A DNA stretch of 16,197 nucleotides from an uncultured Prevotella sp. (GCA_900557405.1 USSF01000053.1:1-16197); one strand, 5' to 3'. Positions 7,698-15,971 are shown, counted from the first letter of the stretch. Program-made: numbers and translations. Notes: generated by a model from the sequence alone, not told the origin.

Positions 7698-7704
7698 GTT
7701 TTTT
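7668..7704 (+). terminator. Possible Rho-independent terminator after tatD
   Basis: The last junction of the 22-bp repeat can fold: GGTACCA (7668-7674) pairs with TGGTACC (7691-7697), and inside it GGTG pairs with CACC around a three-base loop. A run of six T follows at 7699-7704. An internal bulge of four T on one side weakens the stem, and the site is about 150 bp after the tatD stop. Confidence 0.45.
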
Positions 7705-7765
7705 CAATTTGTTTACAGGCAATGTTCTCAAGTTCCTGACTTATTCATTTTCCGGGAAATAGACG

Positions 7766-7848
7766 AGATTCGTTTGAGGGAGATTAGTGTTCAACTTAAT
7801 ATACGCGAATGTTTTTTCGAACACTAATCGCACGAATCTGACGAATCT
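7766..7848. repeat. Compound inverted repeat
   Basis: A perfect 11-bp inverted repeat, GATTAGTGTTC at 7782-7792 and GAACACTAATC at 7819-7829, encloses a 26-base loop with a T6 run. It is nested in an outer 8-bp pair, AGATTCGT at 7766-7773 and ACGAATCT at 7832-7839, and the latter is repeated directly at 7841-7848. No reading frame or T-tail gives it an obvious role. Confidence 0.85.
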
Positions 7849-8065
7849 TGCAAGTGTGCGGCACTTGCTTTATCATGGTTCCCACTAAATGCCTCTCCAG
7901 GTGTCAGTAAATACATAATTGTCAGTCTTTTGGTTTTCGCTGTAAAGTTAGACAATTATTTTCTTGTATCTTCAAGCTTTTGGCGGATTTTTGCATCATA
8001 TCTACGTGCTTTATTGAATAAAACCAACAAAATGTATACTTGTATGGTATATAAATTGCAAATTG

Positions 8066-8097
8066 TTTGCTGTAATCCAGAGAAAGGTGTATATTTG
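8066..8097 (+). promoter_or_regulatory. Bacteroidetes-type promoter (TTTG / TAnnTTTG)
   Basis: TTTG at 8066-8069 and TATATTTG at 8090-8097 are separated by 20 bases, matching the established Bacteroidetes primary sigma factor consensus in both boxes and spacing. Transcription would start near 8101-8106, giving a leader of about 190 bases before the secreted-protein gene at 8295. Confidence 0.65.
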
Positions 8098-8294
8098 TGG
8101 CGCCTATGATAGAGATACGATTATTCGTTGAACATCATGCTGATCCGCAATATTTTAATACTTTCGTTTGTCCTTGGATTATGTTAAGGCAAATGTCTGC
8201 TCATTTATTATTTGTAAGGTCTGATTATCCAAGACTAAATAGTGGTCCTCTTTGAAAAAGTTACAATATTATTAACCATATTTATTTTCTGCTT

Positions 8295-10172
8295 ATGAAA
8301 AGATTTCTTACTTACTGTTTATGCACTCTCTGTGCTCTTTGTTCTATAAGTCTCCGAGCGCAAAGCGAGGGCATTAAGGCTCGTATTATTATCGATGATA
8401 TAGAGCGTGTGGCTATCAGTGTAAATTATACCGACTATCCCGACATCCAAAATGGATTAAACGTGATTGATGTGGAGCCAGGTACTACTGTTACCGTCAA
8501 GGCACGTGAAAATTGCTGTCTGAAATCGGTCGTCGGTACGGGCACAGACGGCCAATCATGGGATGAATTTATCATAGAGCAGTCGTATTGTGAACTACGT
8601 TTCTATAGTGACTGGGGCGATACGTACACGGTGACTTCGGCCCGCAATGAAGAGGTTCAAAATGCCAGCTGCACACTGAAAGTAGATGATGCTTCGAAGA
8701 TAAAGGTAACACACAAGGTTTCACAGGCTGAGGTGGCAATCGTTGATGGCGAGAATATTATCAAATTTGACCCCACAACGGAAACCGGGCTTGTAATCAC
8801 CCCTACAGACAAGGCTATCTACAAACTGGTGGTAGATGGAAATGACATCACGAATGTGTCTTCATATAGTTATGAGGTTCCTGTAGTCAATGGTACAGTC
8901 ATTGAGGTGCAGACCAATTATCCGGACGTGGACTGTCCGGTACATTTACTACTCGAGGGCGATGAGGCAGCCGACTTCATCACTGGAGCAGATGTTGACA
9001 ACAAACCGGTGTTCAATTACAAGAATGACGATTTCACGGTGAAGGCGGGGGCAAGTCTCAAACTATATGCCAACACCAAGGAATGGGAGGTTGACGAATG
9101 TACCATAAACGGGGAAACGCGTTCGTTCTTTAACCCGTTTGAGGTTGTTATTACCGAAGAAACAAACATCTGCATCCGCGTGCATAAATATGCCACATTC
9201 AAGGTCAACATTACTGTCGACGACCCAAATCGAGTGGAAGTATATCGTGGTTACCACTACAACAACGACCGTATCGAGTTGAAGGCAGGCGACAACACGG
9301 TGGAGATTATGCGTAATACTCCAATCGTAAGCATCCTTCCTGCCAAAGACTGCTATTTGGAGAGTTGTCAGGTGGATGACTACAGCTACGAACGCAGTGA
9401 TTTGCAAATATCACCACTCAGGGTGGGCTCGCTTGTCGATGACTCGCATATTACCGTGGTGACGGGTAATATCGTGCGCGACAAACAGGCTGCAATCTTC
9501 TTGCAGGGTCTTGAGCAAGTAGAAGATTATTTCACTTTGCAACGTGCTGACCAGAGTAAAATAGAGGGTCTGAAGAATGGCTACAACAACTTCTGTTTTT
9601 ATGACTATGACAATGACTTTATCTTGGGTACTGGCAGTCCGGTGGAAGCCCATGTATACCAAAACGACAAGAAATTGGCGCCCAAATACCCCGGTAGTTA
9701 CACCTATTTGGCTGAACTGAAACCGATGGATGTCCTGAAGGTGTTCTTCGGAGATGCTCCAGCCAACTATCAGGTAACCTTTGCCGGTGAAGCGGAAGCT
9801 CTATCACAGCTCACCGTGGTGCGCGACATGTTGATAAACGTTCCCGGGTTTGCAGCAGGATTCAGTGCATTAAGCGGCACGTTGGTAAGTATCCGACCGG
9901 CAACTGAGGCAAAGGTGGAAATCAGTGTGAATGGCGAAGCGTTACAACCTATGGCTGATGGCACATACGAGTTTACCGTATTGCGTGACACAAAAGTAAA
10001 TGTAACTGAAAACAGCATCACGGGCATCAACAAAATTGAGACCAAAGCAACCCATGAGGGTCCAGTCTATAATTTATCCGGTGAATGTGTGCTGAATCGA
10101 GCTACTCCAGAAGCTCTGCAGCATCTGCCCAAAGGAATCTATGTGATAGAAGGAAAGAAAATTGTGCGTTGA
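8295..10172 (+). CDS. Secreted repeat protein of unknown function with T9SS sorting-like C-terminus
   Basis: This 625-residue protein starts with a clear signal peptide (MKRFLTYCLCTLCALC...LRAQ, likely cut after residue 23). The body appears to be about six weakly similar beta-rich units of 80-95 residues, roughly 28-118, 125-206, 212-298, 300-390, 397-486 and 491-570. Several share an opening like VDDxx-+-VxV, then a G-x-N turn, a hydrophobic I-x-P or V-K-A strand, and an ending like I-x-V-x-T. The last 50 residues (GINKIE..., VYNLSGECV, LPKGIYVIEGKKIVR) look like a T9SS type A C-terminal sorting domain, so export and surface display or release are likely. I cannot name a known domain in the repeats. 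GC content is lower than in the flanking genes (about 47% in one counted line versus about 58-60%), suggesting a different history. It points toward, and converges on, the large adhesin-like gene. Confidence 0.8.
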   Translation: MKRFLTYCLCTLCALCSISLRAQSEGIKARIIIDDIERVAISVNYTDYPDIQNGLNVIDVEPGTTVTVKARENCCLKSVVGTGTDGQSWDEFIIEQSYCELRFYSDWGDTYTVTSARNEEVQNASCTLKVDDASKIKVTHKVSQAEVAIVDGENIIKFDPTTETGLVITPTDKAIYKLVVDGNDITNVSSYSYEVPVVNGTVIEVQTNYPDVDCPVHLLLEGDEAADFITGADVDNKPVFNYKNDDFTVKAGASLKLYANTKEWEVDECTINGETRSFFNPFEVVITEETNICIRVHKYATFKVNITVDDPNRVEVYRGYHYNNDRIELKAGDNTVEIMRNTPIVSILPAKDCYLESCQVDDYSYERSDLQISPLRVGSLVDDSHITVVTGNIVRDKQAAIFLQGLEQVEDYFTLQRADQSKIEGLKNGYNNFCFYDYDNDFILGTGSPVEAHVYQNDKKLAPKYPGSYTYLAELKPMDVLKVFFGDAPANYQVTFAGEAEALSQLTVVRDMLINVPGFAAGFSALSGTLVSIRPATEAKVEISVNGEALQPMADGTYEFTVLRDTKVNVTENSITGINKIETKATHEGPVYNLSGECVLNRATPEALQHLPKGIYVIEGKKIVR

Positions 10173-10238
10173 CAAACAACCGATCCTTTAATCCCAACCT
10201 GTCATTAGGGTTTGCTTGGATTTTGGATTTTCAGAAGA

Positions 10239-10304
10239 GTGGATTTTGTTTGTTTTAATGAGTAACGGCAAGCTGTTGCGAATTTTAAAACAAACAGAAT
10301 CCAC
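10239..10304. repeat. Long inverted repeat, 20-bp arms
   Basis: The arm at 10239-10258 (GTGGATTTTGTTTGTTTTAA) pairs with 10285-10304 over 20 positions with a single G-U type mismatch. The 26-base loop contains a smaller GCAA/TTGC pairing. The stem is AT-rich and has no T-tail, so it may be a small repeat element or a transcript-end stabiliser for the 8295-10172 gene; neither is proven. Confidence 0.85.
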
Positions 10305-10422
10305 CTTATATAAGACAAACGGCTGAAACGGCTATGAAACAGATTTACAGTCTGATGACCGATTGGAAATTAATCATATTTTCTCAAGGATAAAATATTG
10401 GATAATTTCAATCTCGGCAGCC

Positions 10423-10440
10423 GCAAGCGGTAACGCTTGC
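10423..10440. terminator. Short GC-rich hairpin, possible terminator for the rightward gene
   Basis: Perfect 7-bp arms GCAAGCG and CGCTTGC flank a four-base loop GTAA. A T5 run lies eight bases further right (10449-10453), too far for a textbook terminator, but the hairpin sits after the stop of the rightward secreted-protein gene. Confidence 0.3.
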
Positions 10441-10481
10441 AAATCCGTTTTTAATCCATATATAAATCAAAAAAGAAAAAA

Positions 10482-10546
10482 TCAAAAAACGAATCCGTGG
10501 TCAAAGACTCCGTGTGCATCGTGATAATCCGTGAGCGTTTTTTTGA
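10482..10546. repeat. Inverted repeat enclosing three CCGTG motifs
   Basis: TCAAAAAACG at 10482-10491 is mirrored by CGTTTTTTTGA at 10536-10546, with one extra T. The 44-base interior has most of the three A(A/C)TCCGTG copies. Pairing of A-runs with T-runs makes this a weak stem; whether it forms is uncertain. Confidence 0.5.
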
Positions 10547-10548
10547 CC

Positions 10549-10580
10549 TTCGTTCTGTAGCCGCAGGCTTACAGGACGAA
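10549..10580. repeat. Hairpin with 14-bp stem
   Basis: TTCGTTCTGTAGCC (10549-10562) pairs with GGCTTACAGGACGAA (10566-10580) around a GCA loop, with one G-U pair and one bulged T. The stem is strong, but it has no T-tail on either strand. A function is not evident. Confidence 0.7.
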
Positions 10581-10644
10581 CTGCAGCAGGGCTTCTCACT
10601 ACTCGTCTACTTCTTATAATATATTGAAGATGTAACTCTTGATG

Positions 10645-10687
10645 AAAAAAATACTCCTTCCCATGATATAACTACGGGAAGGAGTAT
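10645..10687 (-). terminator. Rho-independent terminator of the large secreted-protein gene
   Basis: Read on the minus strand, a perfect 12-bp stem ATACTCCTTCCC / GGGAAGGAGTAT (arms 10676-10687 and 10651-10662, 13-base loop) is followed at once by seven T (10645-10651 as A on the + strand). It lies about 100 bp after the stop at 10788. This is the clearest terminator in the window. Confidence 0.9.
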
Positions 10688-10787
10688 CAGGTATGTCGGA
10701 CTTGCCCCTTGACAGGGCGTTATCCGGTCTTTGTCTGAGCCAAAAGCTTGAACCGCTTTATTGGCGTCATGATATCCGGCGACGGCA

Positions 10788-13700
10788 TCACTTCACCATC
10801 ACCTTGAAATGCCGTTTGCCTACGGTCACGATGTACGTGCCCTGGGCTGCAGAGACAGTCTCCCTGCTGCCGGCATTGGCTATCGAGGCTATGGCAGAAC
10901 CGTCGGTGGCGTTGACCATGACGGACTGTCCTGCGGCGCCGGTAACGATGATGCAGCCCTTTCCTGCCGTCACCTTCAGCATGGAAGCCGCGGCACCGGC
11001 GATGGCAGAAGGCATCACCTCCACCGTGTTGGACATCATCGACTCACCGCTGTCGTATACTACGGTGACGTTGTACTTGCCGCCCTTGTCGCTGTTGTCC
11101 GTGTATGATGTGGCAGCCGCTGTGGTGTTGCCGATCTTCTCCCCGTTGCGGAAGATGTTGTAGCCGCTCACTACAGGTTTCACGGCGCCCATGCTGCGCA
11201 CGTAGCTCAGGTCGTCCACGAGCAGCGCGAACTTATTGGAGCTTGTATACCTTATGGCGAAATAGCGTGCGCCGGCAGGCAGAGCGTACTTGAAGTTCTT
11301 CCATCCCGGATAGAGCAGAGCCTCGGAAGCGAGCAGCTGGAAGTCCTCCGGATCGTTGGTGCGCTCGGAATAGAGCACTTCGAAAGTCTCCGGCGAATAC
11401 TGTGCTACAGGCATCGTGGCGTAGAACGAGAGTTCCGTTCCGCCGTCAATCTCGGGCGAGATGAGCCAGTCGTCGTTGATCGGCGCATACATCTGGCTCA
11501 GCGCCGCCCATGACACGAGACATTTCTGTCCGGAATACGGCTGCCATATAGAAGCATCCACGTCGACTCCGGGGGCTTTCGGCTCCCATACCTGGAATGC
11601 CATCGGCTTGCCCATGTTAGGATGGTTCACGCCGAAGATGCCGCAAGGCGTCAGTCCGTCGCCGTCGTATAGCGTATAGTCGCCTATATGCTCATACTCG
11701 AACGAATCATAAGCCTCGAAGTCGTCAACCACAGGCTTGTTCTCAATCACCGGTTCCGTCCATTCCAGCATCGTGCCGGCTGCGGCAGGAGCCGCCTTCA
11801 GGTCGGTCACGGGGGCGAGTGCCGGCTGCATCACCGTCACCGTAGCCTCGAAGCTGTTGTCCGCCGGCACCTCGTCGGTCCATCCGTCTGGCACCACCTT
11901 CACGCTTACGGCACATTCCTTGCCGATCATCTCGGCAGTAGGCGTGAAGTCAAACACGTAGGAATGAGTCATGCCGCTCGCCAGAGGAGCTTCCTCGGCC
12001 TGGGTCTCCACCACGTTGCCGTTCACTCCGAACTCCACGCTGAACTTTACGGCCTGCTTGCCGTGGTTCAGCACGCTCACCTTGTATGGGTTAGCCTTTC
12101 CTGCCACAGGCTGCCTGTAGCCGCTCATTGCCGTAATGCGTGCGTCGTATTCGGATGCGTTCTCAATCTTGAAGTTGTCGAGAATCACGTATTCCTGGAA
12201 CTTGGTCACTGTGCCGTCGAATTCTATTGCAATCCACGGACAGTCCTTGAATTCGCTCAGGTTGATCTGCATCTCCTGCCATCCGTCCTTGTCGCTTCCC
12301 ACAGGCTGTGACATCACCTCCTTGTAGTTCACCTCGTCCGACGTGACCTTCACCGAGAGACTACTTCCGGCTCCCACGTATCTGTACATGCTGAACGAGA
12401 GGGTAGGGGCGTTGAGTCCTCCGAGACAGACCTTAGGCATCTGCATGCGGCCGATGCCGCGCCTGCCGTTGTCGTCGTAGCATACGAGCATTCCGCCGTC
12501 ATCCGCCGTGAGGTTGAGGCTGCGCAGGAAGCTTGTCACTCCCCATTTGGCAGCGCCCTCCACGGTGCCGGTCACCCAAGGCTCGTTTGCCGGAACGCTG
12601 TTGTAGAAGTTATCCTCAAACGGCAGCTGCAGCGGTTTGCCGAGCACGGTGATGACGCCCTGCTGCTTGCCCTCGCCGGCCACGGTTTCCGCCGCCACGA
12701 TGAAGTAGTAGTTGCCGAGCACGTCTGACGATGGTTCCGCCTTGAACGAAGTGGTCTTCGATGTGCCGAGCTTCGTGAGTTTGCCGTTGGCGTATTCATA
12801 TATATTATAGGTGATGTCGGCAGCCGAGAAGTATCCGTTGTGCTCGCCGGCAACAGGGGCAGTCCATGAGATGGTGGCCGTGAGATTGTCCGCCGGCGAC
12901 GGGTGGGCTGTCAGTGCGCCCACCTCTCCCGGCACGTCGATGCCGCAGAAGCAGCTCACCTTTGTCTGCTGTCCGGTGCCGAACTCGTTTGCCGTGGTGA
13001 TTGTGTATTCGTTCATGCCCTGCTTAGCCTCCATGTCCTTGCATGAAGCCGCTGCGCCGGGGGCGAGTCCCTTGCTTTCGCCCACCAGGGTTCCGTCCTT
13101 GCGCCTTACGGTGATGTCCACCTTGCCCGTCAGTTCCGTGCCGTCGATGGTCTTTGTCGGGGCGCAGAACGATATTGTGCTGTTCAGCGCGCCCTCTGCG
13201 GCGGCTGTGGCATTGGCTGCCGTGGCTTCGGCAGGAGCCTTCACGAGCGAACCGTTCTCTATGCGTATGTTCTTGATGTTGAGCGTCATCTGGTCGGCCT
13301 CGGAGATTACGTGGAATCCTACGTAATACCTGCCGTGGTCGGCAACGTCAAACGAGGCCTTGTACGTCTCGTATTCCCTGTTGCTTATCTCGAATACCTT
13401 TGCCACCTTCTGGTTGGCTGCCGACGGCGAGGTGCCGTAGGTCACGGCAACCTTCTCCTTGCCCGTCATGCCCGCCTTGGCGTCGAACGTCACGTCAATC
13501 AGGTTTGCCGTGCCCAGTTCCACGGGCGGCGTTATCACGTAGTCGTCGGCGTCGTTGCGGCTGCTGTATATGTATTTCAGCGAACTGTCGCTCTGGTCGT
13601 AGAACCATGTGTGCTCGTCTTTGTTCATATCCTCCACGCTGAAGAGGGAGAACTCCATCTGCGACGGTTCCACGCTGAACGGCAGAGTGTAGATGCCGAG

Positions 13701-15971
13701 GAATACGGTCTTCTCTGCCACGGCTCCCTTGTTCTCGCCGCTGTATGCCACGGCGCTGTATGTGTTGAAGCCGAAGTCGGCGTTCTTGTCATCATAAGTC
13801 AGCAGCTGGCCTGCCGCAACGTCGGTGTAGGTCTTCTGCAGCTTCTGGTTCCGCCACAGCTCCACCTTCGACATCGTGGAGACGGCGTTGCCAAGGAAGT
13901 TCTTCGACGGTGCCTTGAAGCTTATCTTTGCCTGCTGCTTGCCGTCGGCATCAGGAGTGACGGTGAGGTCTTCGGGAGCCTGCGGACTGTCGGTGGTTCC
14001 CACTTCCACGATCTTCACGTTGTCGATGTTCAGCGAGAACTGGTCGGCATTGCTCGTGCAGTGCACGGCGAAATGACCGTCGAGGTCCTCCGTCGGGATG
14101 AAGGTCACGTCGATAGCCTTCGGGTCGTTGTTCTCGGTCACGTCCACCGTAGGCATCACCTCCGTGGTCATGGCGGCGGCTTCCGGCTTGTTGCCGAATA
14201 CGATGCTCATCTTCTCGGGGAACGAAGCCGAACCGGCCAGCGCGTCCATCGTGATGCGGTATACGTGGTTGGCCTTCAGACTCATCCTCGGGAATACGAG
14301 ATAGTCGTCGGCAGCGTTTTTCGACGAGTATGTGTAGACGGCGCTTCCGTTGGTGTCAAACTTCCATGTCACGTCGTCATTGTTGCTGTTGATTACCGAG
14401 AGCAGGGCGAACGACGACTCGTCGTCAAACGGCTGCACGTATGGCAGCGGTGTGTATTTGCCGAAGGTCAGCGTGTTCGCCGTGTCGCTGTGGCAGACTG
14501 TTCCGCCATAGAGCGTGGCAACGGAGTATCTGTATGACGACAGGGTCTCGGCGGGGAGCTGTTCGGAGAATGTCGTCGCCGTGATGCCCTCTGCCACGGT
14601 GTTGCCGTTGCGCGAGACGCTGTATGAAATCTTCGCCGGGTCAATCCATCCGCCGTTCTGTCCCGTGGCGGGAGCCTTCCAGCTGAGCGATGCCTTGCCT
14701 GCAGCGTCCACTCCGGCAGTGAGGGCGGAAACGCCGGACGGCTTGTCCTCGCCCGCAAATGTCTTGATGTTTGCCGGCAGACCCTCGCCGGCGGAGTTGG
14801 TGCATGCCACGCTCACCTTGTGCATGCCCTGTTCCATTCCGATGGTCTTGGTGAAGGAGCTTCCTGCCGGGACGTCTTCTGCCTCTGCCACCATCTCGCC
14901 GTCAACGTAGACCTTCACGCTGAGCACTCCCGATATCTCGTTGCCGTCCACCGTGGTCTTGGGCACGCTGCACGAAATCTCGGCGGCGAGCAGTCCGGGC
15001 GCCGCATAGCGGAGCATCAGGTTTGTCGGGGCTGCCGGAGCCGCCTTCGACACATACGGGTCGGTGGAATACAGTCCGATCCATTCTTCGCCCTTCTTGA
15101 ATTCCGAAACTGTCTGCTGCGTCTTGGCTGCAGGGTCGATGGCGATAATCTCACTGTTGTAGTAGTTGCAGGCAGCCCAGTATATCTTGTTGTCTATCGG
15201 ACTCCAGCAGCACGACTGTGAGTATTGCGGCGAGAGTCCCGTCTCCACGATGGGTTCGCTCGTCTTTCCTGTGGTCTTGTCGAGCAGACACACGTCGCCG
15301 TAGTTGTTTATCACATAGAGGTTGCCGTTGCCGTCGGCACACATTCCGTAGAAGGAGTCGTCAAGCGGACACAACACGGTGTAGGTCTTCGTCTCGGGGT
15401 CGAATGTGGAGAGCGTGTATTTGTGGCCCGTGGCATCATAGTTGATGGAGTAAACCACGTTGTTCACGGCATCATACGTCATGTTCACCGCAGCGTTGGC
15501 ATAGGTCTGCTCCGGCTCGTAGACGGTCTTGTCGCCCGTCTCGGTGTCCACGATGATAAGTTTCACGGAGTTGAAGTTGCCGTAGAATTCCTTCAGTACG
15601 GAGACATAGAATTTGCCGTCCACACAGACTGCGCCGCCGTTGCCGTCGCCGATTTCGGGAATCAGCACCTTTGGCGAGTATTCGCCCGTGGCAGGGTTCA
15701 GTTCGTAGAGTCCGTACTTCTTGTCGTTGTACGACCAGTCGTCGCAGGCGATGAGTGCGCCGAAGAGCCTTTCGGGCATAGCTCCGGCAGCCGTCATGCG
15801 CGGCGAGCGTGCGCCCCTTGTGGGCATCACCGTGGCATCCACGATGCCGCCGGGTTTCTTTTCCGGCCGCTTGGTCTGTCGCTGTGCCGTTGCGGGCATG
15901 GCGATGAGGAATGAGAAAAGGACAGCAAGTGCCGTCAAGCTCCAATTCCTTAGAGTTCGTTCTTTTTTCAT
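10788..15971 (-). CDS. Large secreted modular protein with Fn3-like and cleaved-adhesin/choice-of-anchor-J-like domains
   Basis: Starting at MKKERTLRNW this is a 1727-residue secreted protein. A signal peptide (about residues 1-29, ending ATA-Q) is followed by a beta-propeller-like region of roughly 65-305 with repeated GLYELNPATGEYS and STFDPETKTYT strands. Fn3-like modules then alternate with jelly-roll modules of the adhesin/choice-of-anchor-J kind, near 507-655, 760-905, 1115-1270 and 1411-1590. Each jelly-roll has a P-F opening or F-E stretch, a W-x-x-D/Y region, YSSKNAADDYLVFP or YSSRNDADDYVITP in the first two, and a closing LNIDNVKI, LNIKNIRI, ILDNFKI or LVDDLSYV strand. A CARDB-like stretch lies near 1272-1385. 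The last 75 residues end in QGTYIVTVGKRHFKVMVK, consistent with a T9SS type A sorting domain, so surface attachment or release is likely. Gingipain and HagA adhesin regions of Porphyromonas use similar modules, but no protease domain is visible and the ligand is unknown. The frame is open upstream to an ATG at 16049, but that start would bury the signal peptide. Confidence 0.9.
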   Translation of the reverse strand: MKKERTLRNWSLTALAVLFSFLIAMPATAQRQTKRPEKKPGGIVDATVMPTRGARSPRMTAAGAMPERLFGALIACDDWSYNDKKYGLYELNPATGEYSPKVLIPEIGDGNGGAVCVDGKFYVSVLKEFYGNFNSVKLIIVDTETGDKTVYEPEQTYANAAVNMTYDAVNNVVYSINYDATGHKYTLSTFDPETKTYTVLCPLDDSFYGMCADGNGNLYVINNYGDVCLLDKTTGKTSEPIVETGLSPQYSQSCCWSPIDNKIYWAACNYYNSEIIAIDPAAKTQQTVSEFKKGEEWIGLYSTDPYVSKAAPAAPTNLMLRYAAPGLLAAEISCSVPKTTVDGNEISGVLSVKVYVDGEMVAEAEDVPAGSSFTKTIGMEQGMHKVSVACTNSAGEGLPANIKTFAGEDKPSGVSALTAGVDAAGKASLSWKAPATGQNGGWIDPAKISYSVSRNGNTVAEGITATTFSEQLPAETLSSYRYSVATLYGGTVCHSDTANTLTFGKYTPLPYVQPFDDESSFALLSVINSNNDDVTWKFDTNGSAVYTYSSKNAADDYLVFPRMSLKANHVYRITMDALAGSASFPEKMSIVFGNKPEAAAMTTEVMPTVDVTENNDPKAIDVTFIPTEDLDGHFAVHCTSNADQFSLNIDNVKIVEVGTTDSPQAPEDLTVTPDADGKQQAKISFKAPSKNFLGNAVSTMSKVELWRNQKLQKTYTDVAAGQLLTYDDKNADFGFNTYSAVAYSGENKGAVAEKTVFLGIYTLPFSVEPSQMEFSLFSVEDMNKDEHTWFYDQSDSSLKYIYSSRNDADDYVITPPVELGTANLIDVTFDAKAGMTGKEKVAVTYGTSPSAANQKVAKVFEISNREYETYKASFDVADHGRYYVGFHVISEADQMTLNIKNIRIENGSLVKAPAEATAANATAAAEGALNSTISFCAPTKTIDGTELTGKVDITVRRKDGTLVGESKGLAPGAAASCKDMEAKQGMNEYTITTANEFGTGQQTKVSCFCGIDVPGEVGALTAHPSPADNLTATISWTAPVAGEHNGYFSAADITYNIYEYANGKLTKLGTSKTTSFKAEPSSDVLGNYYFIVAAETVAGEGKQQGVITVLGKPLQLPFEDNFYNSVPANEPWVTGTVEGAAKWGVTSFLRSLNLTADDGGMLVCYDDNGRRGIGRMQMPKVCLGGLNAPTLSFSMYRYVGAGSSLSVKVTSDEVNYKEVMSQPVGSDKDGWQEMQINLSEFKDCPWIAIEFDGTVTKFQEYVILDNFKIENASEYDARITAMSGYRQPVAGKANPYKVSVLNHGKQAVKFSVEFGVNGNVVETQAEEAPLASGMTHSYVFDFTPTAEMIGKECAVSVKVVPDGWTDEVPADNSFEATVTVMQPALAPVTDLKAAPAAAGTMLEWTEPVIENKPVVDDFEAYDSFEYEHIGDYTLYDGDGLTPCGIFGVNHPNMGKPMAFQVWEPKAPGVDVDASIWQPYSGQKCLVSWAALSQMYAPINDDWLISPEIDGGTELSFYATMPVAQYSPETFEVLYSERTNDPEDFQLLASEALLYPGWKNFKYALPAGARYFAIRYTSSNKFALLVDDLSYVRSMGAVKPVVSGYNIFRNGEKIGNTTAAATSYTDNSDKGGKYNVTVVYDSGESMMSNTVEVMPSAIAGAAASMLKVTAGKGCIIVTGAAGQSVMVNATDGSAIASIANAGSRETVSAAQGTYIVTVGKRHFKVMVK

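Larger units (their letters stand above)
7513..8294. other. 782-bp AT-rich non-coding region with several repeat elements
   Basis: No convincing gene lies here. Going rightwards it holds one copy of a long inverted repeat (7541-7562), a short 8-bp tandem array, a small perfect hairpin at 7591-7609 (GGTATAC arms around five bases), a 22-bp tandem repeat, a possible terminator, a compound inverted repeat, and a Bacteroidetes-type promoter near 8066-8097. A counted 60-base line (7921-7980) is about 32% GC, against about 58% in upstream genes. A frame of 62 codons across 7574-7762 is only the translation of the tandem repeat. Confidence 0.8.
10173..10787. other. 615-bp region between convergent genes, rich in inverted repeats
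   Basis: No gene is supported here. It holds five inverted repeats in sequence (about 10239-10304, 10423-10440, 10482-10546, 10549-10580, 10651-10687). The last is a clear terminator for the leftward gene; the others are listed separately. Three copies of an A(A/C)TCCGTG motif start at 10492, 10507 and 10526. Confidence 0.8.

Noticed and set aside
7574..7762. 62-codon forward frame in the repeat region
   Set aside because: It is largely a translation of the 22-bp tandem repeat, has no family resemblance, and has no start signal of its own.
7828..7917. 30-codon reverse frame beginning MYLLTPGEAF in the intergenic region, with a weak TAACTTTA box further upstream
   Set aside because: It is too short, no homologous family is recognised, and it ends inside an inverted repeat. 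It could be a remnant but cannot be supported.
13311..14537. 408-codon forward frame opposite the large secreted-protein gene
   Set aside because: It is an antisense shadow of a GC-rich coding region: the residue mix (many Val, His, Arg) is typical of such frames and it shows no domain.
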